From NCBI GenBank assembly GCA_009936765.1, contig JAACDL010000109.1, positions 1 through 18,938 of the forward strand: a stretch of 18,938 nt of DNA. Reading direction: 5' to 3'. Below are positions 1 to 6,611 of the stretch, in pieces. Made by a program: the position numbers and the translations under genes. The DNA is from Methanobacteriota archaeon (GTDB lineage: Archaea > Thermoplasmatota > Poseidoniia > Poseidoniales > Poseidoniaceae). How positions within the stretch are numbered: position 1 is the first letter of the stretch; every line of letters begins with the position of its first letter. The notes under the pieces are model-generated. The model was not told the DNA's origin and ran no database searches. It was given only the letters and a program-made list of their open reading frames with translations.

Positions 1-266
1 ACTGAAATGTGATTGCAGCCTGCGTCTATGTATTGTTGAAAACAATCTTCTGCATTTGTTATCATCAAATGAGCATCAAAGGTTGGAGCATCGCCCAAAG
101 CATTGCGAAGTTTAGCGATTACAGGAGGTCCGAATGTAAGGTTTGGAACAAAGTTTCCATCCATTACGTCTAGGTGGAGCCAGTTCAATCCGGCTTCAAC
201 AGCCTCACTGCAAGCGTTTCCTAAGTCTGCAAGGTCTGCAGTAAGTACCGATGGTGCGATAATCAT
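1..266 (-). CDS. rpe: Ribulose-phosphate 3-epimerase, N-terminal part (runs off left edge)
   Basis: This enzyme interconverts ribulose 5-phosphate and xylulose 5-phosphate in the non-oxidative pentose phosphate pathway, in the cytosol. Only the first 88 codons are in the window; the frame stays open to base 1. The translation begins MIIAPSVLTADLADLG and contains the family hallmark HLDVMDGNFVPNLTFGP, whose His and Asp help bind the metal and catalyse, followed by FDAHLMI at the second conserved His strand. These are TIM-barrel strands 1 to 3 of the Rpe family (about 220 residues when complete). The ATG at 266-264 is chosen because a strong Shine-Dalgarno sequence, AGGAGGAT, lies just upstream. 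The gene is divergent from thioredoxin across 101 bp. The identification is firm; only the 3' end is unseen. Confidence 0.93.
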   Translation of the reverse strand, partial: MIIAPSVLTADLADLGNACSEAVEAGLNWLHLDVMDGNFVPNLTFGPPVIAKLRNALGDAPTFDAHLMITNAEDCFQQYIDAGCNHIS

Positions 267-270
267 CGAA

Positions 271-278
271 ATCCTCCT
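271..278 (-). promoter_or_regulatory. Shine-Dalgarno sequence of rpe
   Basis: The minus strand reads AGGAGGAT here, with its GGAGG core 6 nt before the ATG at 266-264. It fixes the start of the partial epimerase gene. Confidence 0.75.
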
Positions 279-367
279 AAATACGCCGAAGAGGACGATG
301 GCCAAGAGTATTGGGGTACAAGCAAAGACTCATAGGAGGACCCTCTTACCGCACTTCAGGTGAGAAG

Positions 368-697
368 ATGGGAGAAGTCAAAGCAGTCGACGACGCTAAT
401 TTCGATCAAGCAATCAGTCAAGATGAATGGGTACTAGTAGATTTTTGGGCGCCATGGTGCGGTCCTTGCAAAGCATTAGGTCCAATATTGGAACAAGTTG
501 CTGCTGAATCTCCAGTCACAATCGCGAAGGTTAACACCGACACTGATTCAATGAATGCTGCAAAATTAGGAGTTAGAGGAATTCCTGCACTTTTCTTATT
601 CCATAATGGCAAAATGGTTGCTAACCAAGCCGGCATGGTCCCTAAGCCTGCTTTGATGAATTGGCTAAACCAGCACATGTCTGCTGATGATTTCTGA
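368..697 (+). CDS. trxA: Thioredoxin
   Basis: Small cytosolic thiol-disulfide oxidoreductase of 109 residues, the usual length for a free-standing thioredoxin. The redox motif WCGPC is at residues 30-34, preceded by VDFWAP as in classical thioredoxins. The cis-proline loop GIPA (Pro73) and the FHNGK turn are present, so the fold looks complete and active. A longer frame starts at 311, but its extra 19 residues do not look like thioredoxin, and the ATG at 368 has an AGGTGAG ribosome-binding site at 358-364. No thioredoxin reductase is nearby, so the electron donor is unknown. The stop codon abuts the stop of the convergent ATPase gene with no base between them. Confidence is high. Confidence 0.95.
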   Translation: MGEVKAVDDANFDQAISQDEWVLVDFWAPWCGPCKALGPILEQVAAESPVTIAKVNTDTDSMNAAKLGVRGIPALFLFHNGKMVANQAGMVPKPALMNWLNQHMSADDF

Positions 698-2248
698 TTA
701 TTTCAGACTCTTCTTTCGTTTTGTAGAGGTTTTGCCTACTTCGCGCAGAAACCTCTCTCTGAGAGCCTCGTGTAACCACATTCCATCTTCTAATTCTAGG
801 AGCAAGCCGTAAGACAACAATCGCTCGGGAGGTTTGCCCTCCCACCCAGTAGCTGCAGACAATTTAGACCATGGAACTGGGGAGTCTGCAACAGCCAGTG
901 TTGCAAGTAATTCATGTTCTGCGTCCGGCATTTGAGTAATGATTTCCTCATCCAGGAATTTTAGCCAATCTCCGTGAGTGGCCTGGCCGTAGATTTCGAG
1001 TAACTCCAAGGCTAACGGGTGGCCACCTGTCATTTTGTGAACCTCTTCCGGCGTTGGTGGGGCGCCATCCATATTTTCAACCCAAGTAGAAATCTCTTCA
1101 ACGGTTAATCCCTTTAGTGGCAACTCTTCAACAACTTCGCGAGTATGGACGTCTCTTCTATCATAGACATTCAAAGTGGTTCTGGAAATGAATAACAAAC
1201 GGAGTGGTGACTTCTTTGAGATATCGAGTAGAGCACCTAGTAAATCTCTTGCTTCTTCTGCCACATGATGGACATCATCTAGAATGATCAACCAATATGG
1301 CGGAGGACCACCTGCTTCGCCTGCGAATCTTTCACGGATGGCTTTTGCATCGGTAAGATAGGCCAACAGTCTTCTTCGCCAAGAATCAACATCAAACTCT
1401 GCACCAGGAGTCATTGGTAATGTTTCCATTAACTGATACGGGTCGTGCTTGTCATCAACGCCAAATCGATGCAGCAAGGATACTGCCAAACCGACCTGTT
1501 TGTCCCATGGTTGGCAGGGGTACCAGCATACTGACAGATGGGGGACCTCTTCCATTCGGCTGCTTAACCAATCAGCAACAAGTGTTGACTTTCCAATTCC
1601 TGCTATGCCATGTATTACCATACACGGAGAATCATTTTCAAACCATGTATCTAGTTCGTCACGAGATGTTGTTCTACCATGGACTGGTCTGGTTTTAGGC
1701 GGAGAAGTGTGGTAAGTCGCATGTGCTCCCGCTAATAATTTCAAACGCCCCGGAGGAGGTATATCATTTTCGTCTGATTTCTTGGTGACTAATCCAAACC
1801 TTATGTCTCCGAATGTGAGCACTCCTTCGTGTTGAGCGTGTAGAAGGATTTGGAGCACCGACATGTCTGCTTGTAACCTTTCAGATGCCCCACCGGACTC
1901 TATTTCGAGAAGGGTGCCTTGTTCGTCACGAATTAGCACTTTGTGAGTAGATAGTGCTTCCAATCTGTTTTTTGCTAAATCGCGTCCAAGGTTTGTTAGT
2001 TGCCAAGTCTTTTGTTTCCTGTCTTCGCCACGAATGGAACGGGAATGTTCGCTAACCTGTTTATTTCGTAGAAGGTCGCGCATCGCACGGCTGACGTTTG
2101 GAGGATGCTGCGCACAGGCTTCTGCTATTCCTGGACGTGTTAAAGATGCACTTACAACGTACCTGTCCGCTTGTTCGTCCTCTTGTAATAGATGGAGTAA
2201 TATGCGATCTTTGACCGCGATATTTACTCTTGGAATATCATCGGACAC
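698..2248 (-). CDS. Winged-helix / STAND-like P-loop ATPase
   Basis: A 516-residue cytosolic protein. Residues about 10-100 look like a winged-helix domain of the MarR/ArsR sort (LTRPGIAEAC, NVSRAMRDLL as the recognition-helix region, then a basic wing). A P-loop NTPase follows, with Walker A GIAGIGKST at about 214-222 and Walker B LIILDDVHHV at about 319-328. LRLLFISRT and GGHPLALELL, typical of STAND ATPases (AfsR/MalT and NB-ARC relatives), come next, then a helical winged-helix-like C-terminal part. This plan suggests an ATP-switched regulator; the ligand and DNA target cannot be read from sequence. The start is GTG (2248-2246): a stop occurs in frame soon upstream and no Shine-Dalgarno is visible, so the mRNA may be leaderless. 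It is divergent from the propeller surface protein, which it may control (inference). Confidence 0.8.
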   Translation of the reverse strand: MSDDIPRVNIAVKDRILLHLLQEDEQADRYVVSASLTRPGIAEACAQHPPNVSRAMRDLLRNKQVSEHSRSIRGEDRKQKTWQLTNLGRDLAKNRLEALSTHKVLIRDEQGTLLEIESGGASERLQADMSVLQILLHAQHEGVLTFGDIRFGLVTKKSDENDIPPPGRLKLLAGAHATYHTSPPKTRPVHGRTTSRDELDTWFENDSPCMVIHGIAGIGKSTLVADWLSSRMEEVPHLSVCWYPCQPWDKQVGLAVSLLHRFGVDDKHDPYQLMETLPMTPGAEFDVDSWRRRLLAYLTDAKAIRERFAGEAGGPPPYWLIILDDVHHVAEEARDLLGALLDISKKSPLRLLFISRTTLNVYDRRDVHTREVVEELPLKGLTVEEISTWVENMDGAPPTPEEVHKMTGGHPLALELLEIYGQATHGDWLKFLDEEIITQMPDAEHELLATLAVADSPVPWSKLSAATGWEGKPPERLLSYGLLLELEDGMWLHEALRERFLREVGKTSTKRKKSLK

Positions 2249-2269
2249 ATACTTGCTAAGTCGCCCGGC

Positions 2270-2280
2270 AATTCAATAAT
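2270..2280 (-). promoter_or_regulatory. Possible TATA element for the STAND ATPase gene
   Basis: The minus strand reads ATTATTGAATT, 22 to 32 nt before the GTG start at 2248. That is the distance expected of an archaeal TATA box for a leaderless transcript, and the start has no Shine-Dalgarno. The match to the TATA consensus is loose, so this is tentative. Confidence 0.3.
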
Positions 2281-2352
2281 TCCCCTATTTTGCTGAAACG
2301 ACTACGCACAACTGAACCACAAACCCTTTTGTCAGGAACATTACCGACATGC

Positions 2353-5300
2353 ATGGCATCCCATACAGTTCGAGCAATTGTTCTGTCTTTTTTGATGTTT
2401 TCAATGCTTGGCCTCGGACTTGTTTCGGGCGCCGACTCCGATAATGACGGAGTCGATGACTCGGTCGACGATTGCCCTTACGCACCTGGGAATTCTACAG
2501 TGGACAAAGATGGATGCCCTGACCGTGACGGAGATGGTACATCTGATGTAAACGATGGATGGACCTCCGGAAACCCTAGTTTTGCAAAGGATGTGGCGCT
2601 ATCTTCAAACTACGATTATTGGGATGTTGATCATTCTCCAGATGGAGACTTCGTCGTTTCTGCTGATGAAAACGGATACGTCCGAATAAGAAACGCCACC
2701 TCTGGAATAGTCATTAGTTCTGTACAAGCATTTACCGATGATGCAACTCAGGTTGCGTGGTCAGGAGATGGAATTTACATTGCAGCCGCATCTGATGCCC
2801 AAGACGTTGTCAAAATGTATTGGTCGAGTAACCTTTCCAGCGTCCACGGAGATATTTCTTCGGATGTTGGAGGCGGAGATGAAACTCTAGATTTAGCATT
2901 CTCACATGATGGATCGATGCTGGCTATTGCAATAGGTCGCTCTGGCAACGGAGGAACAAATGGTGTTGTAAGAGTTATCAACACATCAGATGGAAGTGTA
3001 ATCAATAACGCAAACCCTGCTGGTGAAGACCGATTCTACAGTGTTGCATTCGCCCCTAGTGACACCCACTTAGTAGCTGGAGGAAATGGAGAAGCATACA
3101 TTGTCGACACCTCTTCTTGGGCTACAACATACACAATAGGCACTCCCGCTGGTACTGTAAATGACCTAGCTTGGTCCCCTGATGGCGAAAGGATTTCTGT
3201 TTGCGAAGGATATACTCAAGGGCAGGGTGGCTCAAGACTGCGCTTGTTCAATACTGCTAACTGGGCTAATCACAAAACTTGGTCACATTCTACCTCGTGC
3301 CTCGCTACTGACTTCTCACCAGATGGTAAGCAGGTTGTTTACGGTGGAAGTTATTACGAAGCAGATGGTGCAAAAATGAGAGTATTTGATGTTGACACTG
3401 GTAATTCTGTCGATACTTTAGAACAGCCAAGGCCGAATAATTGCCAAGGCACTCAAGGAAATAATTGCGGCCGCACATATGGGGTATCTTGGTCACCAGA
3501 CGGTTCTCGAATCGCACAAGCATTCGGAACACATGACGAAGGATTGTATCTATGGTTTGCAGACCTTGACCGAGATAATGATGGGTGGAATACATCTGAC
3601 CAAGGCGATGGTAGAACTGACGCATTCCCTGACGATGGAACTCAATGGAACGATACAGACAATGACGGATATGGAGATAATCCAATTCCTGCAACTCAAG
3701 GCGATGCTTGTCCTACAACGTATGGAACCAGTACACAGGATAGATACGGTTGCCCAGACGGAGATGACGATGGCTATTCAAACGATGGAGATGTATTCCC
3801 ATCTGACAATACTCAATGGGCTGATTCTGATTCTGATGGCTTCGGAGACAATTACTACCATGATGTTCAGCCATTCACTGAATGGCACATCAACCAACAG
3901 GGAGATGCATTCCCTAACAACCCTACCCAGTGGAATGACACAGATGGAGACGGGTGGGGAGATAATTATCACGAATCTTCTTGGACAGCAATACGCCCTG
4001 TTGATGATGTTTCAACGCCCGATACTGACGAATCGTGGCCGGGCATTTACAACTCTGAGGCAACTCAGGTTGACAAGTTCCCACTTGACAGATACCAATG
4101 GCAAGATACTGATGGAGATTGGATTGGAGATGAGCCAAATACGCCTCGCTCTGATGGATGTGCCAACACATGGGGCAATTCATCTGAAGACCGCTTAGGC
4201 TGTGAAGACAATGATGGAGATGGATGGTCAAACCCAACTCCAGATTGGCCGGCCCATCCAACTGGTGATGCTGATGCATTCCCTGATGACCCAACTCAAT
4301 GGCGTGATAGCGACGGCGACGGTTTCGGAGATAACACAAGCGGAAATGATCCGGATGAATGCCCTGGAGAATATGGGACTTCATCTATCGATAGAGTAGG
4401 ATGTCCAGACGCTGATGGCGATGGATGGTCCAATGCAGGAGATCCATTCCCAACCGATGGAACACAGTGGGAAGATAGGGACAGTGACAACTACGGAGAT
4501 AACCCTGATGGGAATAACCCGGATATGTTCCCTGACGATTCAAGCCAATGGGCAGATACTGATGGAGATGGGTACGGAGACCGCCCAGTAATGCCAAATG
4601 GTGATTTCTTCCCTAATGACCCAACACAATGGAGTGACTTTGACGATGATGGGTTTGGAGATAATTCAGAGGGTAACAATGGGGACCAGTGTCCTGAGCT
4701 CTACGGTAAATCAACTATCCCTGCTGCTCGCGGTTGCCCCGATACAGATAATGATGGAGTCGTAGATCCGTTTGATGCATTCCCTGACGACTTCTATCAA
4801 CAGACTGACAATGATGGAGACGGATGGGGAGATAACAATGCAGTTCCAAATGGTGATGAATGCCCAGAAGAATATGGTACTAGTACCAATAATTCTAGAC
4901 AGGGTTGCTTAGACACTGATTCGGACTCTTGGGCGGATGTTGATGATAAATTCCCTGAAGACCCGCTGCAGTGGGAAGATATCGACCTAGATGGCTGGGG
5001 AGATAATTACGGATGGATTAACAAGACCATCGCTGATGAACAGGATTTAGGTAATCTGATTACTGTTAGAGAGCAATGGGGAGACGCATTCCCTACTGAC
5101 CCTAGTCAATGGTCCGATACTGATGGCGATGGGTTTGGAGATAACAACACTGGCCGTTTACCAGATGCATTCCCTGTTCGTGCGACACAATGGGCTGATA
5201 CCGATGGTGATGGATATGGCGATAATCAGAAATTAGGTTCTTGGCAACCTGATGAATGTGAACTAAAATATGGTGAATCATATGTTGATTATTTCGGATG

Positions 5301-5808
5301 TACAGACACCGATAAAGATGGTGTGTCTGATTCAACAGACCCTTGCCCATACGATGCCGAAGTAAGTGTAGGAATACGCGGACAGGTACAATGCGCATCA
5401 TTTGACGACGATGACGATGACGGCATTCCAAACAAGTATGATTCAGATTTTGTTGCAGGGTCCGAGGATGATGGTCTTGCTTTCAGCGGAGACGCAATTA
5501 TTCTAGTTGGACTTCTGGTTTTCCTACTAGCTGTAATCTCTGTAGCCATGGTTGCTAAGCAAGGAGGCAGAAGAAAGGCAGCATACAGTAGATCGGAAGA
5601 GATGAAAGTTTCAGCAATGTTCCAAGAGGAAGAATCTAGGAAGCAAGAATGGATCGACTATTACGTAGCACAAGGAGACATTGCTAAGGCAACTGAACTA
5701 GGATGGACCGCACCAGCGGCTGTACCTCAGTGGCAGCAGCACCAGATGCAACAAGAGGAGGCTCAGCAAGCGGCTGTTCCTACCATGCTCAGTTTAGATG
5801 ATGTTTGA
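2353..5808 (+). CDS. Giant membrane-anchored surface protein: WD40-like propeller plus Asp-rich repeats
   Basis: A predicted cell-surface protein of 1151 residues from the ATG at 2353. The frame is open from a TTG at 2290, but the ATG places the signal peptide (MASHTVRAIVLSFLMFSMLG) at the N-terminus. A short Asp-rich segment follows, then seven propeller blades at about 85-405 with WSPDG/FSPDG signatures. Residues about 405-1030 hold twelve copies of a unit like DAFPDDPTQWRDSDGDGFGD, interleaved with six Cys modules (DECPxxYGTS...GCPDxDGDG). One membrane helix (about 1048-1068, IILVGLLVFLLAVISVAMV) is followed by a basic stop-transfer stretch and an 80-residue Gln/Glu-rich cytosolic tail. 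The DxDxDG loops are expected to bind calcium, as in thrombospondin type 3 repeats. Function is unknown; adhesion or substrate binding is a guess. Confidence 0.85.
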   Translation: MASHTVRAIVLSFLMFSMLGLGLVSGADSDNDGVDDSVDDCPYAPGNSTVDKDGCPDRDGDGTSDVNDGWTSGNPSFAKDVALSSNYDYWDVDHSPDGDFVVSADENGYVRIRNATSGIVISSVQAFTDDATQVAWSGDGIYIAAASDAQDVVKMYWSSNLSSVHGDISSDVGGGDETLDLAFSHDGSMLAIAIGRSGNGGTNGVVRVINTSDGSVINNANPAGEDRFYSVAFAPSDTHLVAGGNGEAYIVDTSSWATTYTIGTPAGTVNDLAWSPDGERISVCEGYTQGQGGSRLRLFNTANWANHKTWSHSTSCLATDFSPDGKQVVYGGSYYEADGAKMRVFDVDTGNSVDTLEQPRPNNCQGTQGNNCGRTYGVSWSPDGSRIAQAFGTHDEGLYLWFADLDRDNDGWNTSDQGDGRTDAFPDDGTQWNDTDNDGYGDNPIPATQGDACPTTYGTSTQDRYGCPDGDDDGYSNDGDVFPSDNTQWADSDSDGFGDNYYHDVQPFTEWHINQQGDAFPNNPTQWNDTDGDGWGDNYHESSWTAIRPVDDVSTPDTDESWPGIYNSEATQVDKFPLDRYQWQDTDGDWIGDEPNTPRSDGCANTWGNSSEDRLGCEDNDGDGWSNPTPDWPAHPTGDADAFPDDPTQWRDSDGDGFGDNTSGNDPDECPGEYGTSSIDRVGCPDADGDGWSNAGDPFPTDGTQWEDRDSDNYGDNPDGNNPDMFPDDSSQWADTDGDGYGDRPVMPNGDFFPNDPTQWSDFDDDGFGDNSEGNNGDQCPELYGKSTIPAARGCPDTDNDGVVDPFDAFPDDFYQQTDNDGDGWGDNNAVPNGDECPEEYGTSTNNSRQGCLDTDSDSWADVDDKFPEDPLQWEDIDLDGWGDNYGWINKTIADEQDLGNLITVREQWGDAFPTDPSQWSDTDGDGFGDNNTGRLPDAFPVRATQWADTDGDGYGDNQKLGSWQPDECELKYGESYVDYFGCTDTDKDGVSDSTDPCPYDAEVSVGIRGQVQCASFDDDDDDGIPNKYDSDFVAGSEDDGLAFSGDAIILVGLLVFLLAVISVAMVAKQGGRRKAAYSRSEEMKVSAMFQEEESRKQEWIDYYVAQGDIAKATELGWTAPAAVPQWQQHQMQQEEAQQAAVPTMLSLDDV
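3565..5430 (+). repeat. Coding tandem repeat array, Asp-rich (TSP3-like)
   Basis: This part of the surface protein gene encodes twelve degenerate units with consensus (D)xFPxDxTQWxDxDGDGxGDN. The ninth unit has QQ in place of QW, and the fourth ends GDE. Six Cys-containing modules of the form DxCPxxYGxS...GCxDxDxDG are interleaved. Spacing between units varies, so the array is not a simple head-to-tail copy series. The repetitive coding also creates long open frames on the other strand and in other frames, which are not genes. Confidence 0.85.
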
Positions 5809-6552
5809 TTACTCAACATCGACTCTGGCTTTTTCCCTACGCGCTTTTTCAGCAAGGCTGTCATCAAAAGATAAGAATTCTAGAGAGTTCCAGGTTTCGT
5901 CATCATCTAATGCTTTCAGGGCTTCGTTATCAGAAAGTAATGATTCGACTGTAATGAAAGTTGGATTTGTTCCGTCTGATAGTTCATATTGATGCCCAGG
6001 TAACACAATCCAATTGCCCGGCACTAGTGAAAGTCGAGTTCTAAGGTGTTTCAGAGAGTGTCTTTGAGACATGATGTCTCCTCCAAATAAGTCAGTCCTT
6101 CCGCACCTTCCTAAAAACATGCAATCTCCACTGATTACCACTCCCTCTCCGATGAATGTCATGTGCCCGGGAGTATGCCCCGGAGTGCAATGAGCTTCAA
6201 AATTAAGGGAACCGATTTTTTGTATTACTGATGTGTTTGCTGAGTTTACCCATTCTCTGTTCGAAGGGCCGTTCCAACCTCTAAGGGATTCATCACGATG
6301 AACCCATACTTGCTTATCTTTCAATCCATCAATGCCCTTAGAATGGTCCCAGTGTGAGTGAGTAAGCCATACTTGCTCCAATTCCCAACCATTGGAAGAA
6401 CATACATCTAACCAGTATTCTGAGAAGAATGGGTCAACTATTACCGCTTTTTTCGATTCCTTACAAACCAGGAGGTGATTCAAATTATCCCAATCGCCCA
6501 ACTGAGCCTGTAAAACAACCATTTTTTCAGTCTCTAATATGCATTCAGCCAT
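5809..6552 (-). CDS. Metallo-beta-lactamase-fold hydrolase, glyoxalase II / persulfide dioxygenase type
   Basis: A 247-residue cytosolic metalloenzyme. The metal ligands of the fold are all present: H65-x-H67-x-D69-H70 in THSHWDHSKG, H126 in CTPGHTPGH, D143 in SGDCMF and H187 in LPGHQYE. The stretch GRCGRTDLFGGD just after D143 matches the GRTD signature of the ETHE1 (persulfide dioxygenase) and glyoxalase II families. The substrate could therefore be a glutathione-like thioester or a persulfide; archaea often lack glutathione, so another thiol is possible (inference). The ATG at 6552 has GGTGA on the minus strand six bases upstream. The stop codon directly abuts the stop of the surface protein gene. 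It is divergent from the membrane regulator across 59 bp. The fold is certain, the exact substrate is not. Confidence 0.85.
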   Translation of the reverse strand: MAECILETEKMVVLQAQLGDWDNLNHLLVCKESKKAVIVDPFFSEYWLDVCSSNGWELEQVWLTHSHWDHSKGIDGLKDKQVWVHRDESLRGWNGPSNREWVNSANTSVIQKIGSLNFEAHCTPGHTPGHMTFIGEGVVISGDCMFLGRCGRTDLFGGDIMSQRHSLKHLRTRLSLVPGNWIVLPGHQYELSDGTNPTFITVESLLSDNEALKALDDDETWNSLEFLSFDDSLAEKARREKARVDVE

Positions 6553-6611
6553 GTACGCTCACCAATACGATGAACCGCATTACTTCTAAGGGATGACGCT
6601 CATGGTTTGCC

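Noticed and set aside
311..367. N-terminal extension of thioredoxin from an ATG at 311
   Set aside because: The extra 19 residues do not resemble thioredoxin, while the ATG at 368 has a close AGGTGAG site and gives a standard length.
2290..2352. TTG start at 2290 for the surface protein
   Set aside because: It would bury the signal peptide 21 residues inside the protein; the ATG at 2353 puts the hydrophobic segment at the N-terminus.
3479..4198. 239-codon plus-strand open frame inside the surface protein gene
   Set aside because: It is a shadow frame of the GAT/GGA-rich repeat coding; its translation is Met/Thr/Ile-rich with no domain, and the frame holding the repeats is clearly the real one.
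3923..4384. Long minus-strand open frames opposite the Asp-rich repeats (also near 3305-3694 and 5102-5431)
   Set aside because: Asp and Gly codons read in antisense give His/Leu/Arg-rich translations without stops; this is a composition effect, with no start signal or family match.
3565..5430. DNA-level repeat array as a possible CRISPR or satellite
   Set aside because: The periodicity is in the protein code, units differ in length and sequence, and there are no constant repeats with unique spacers.
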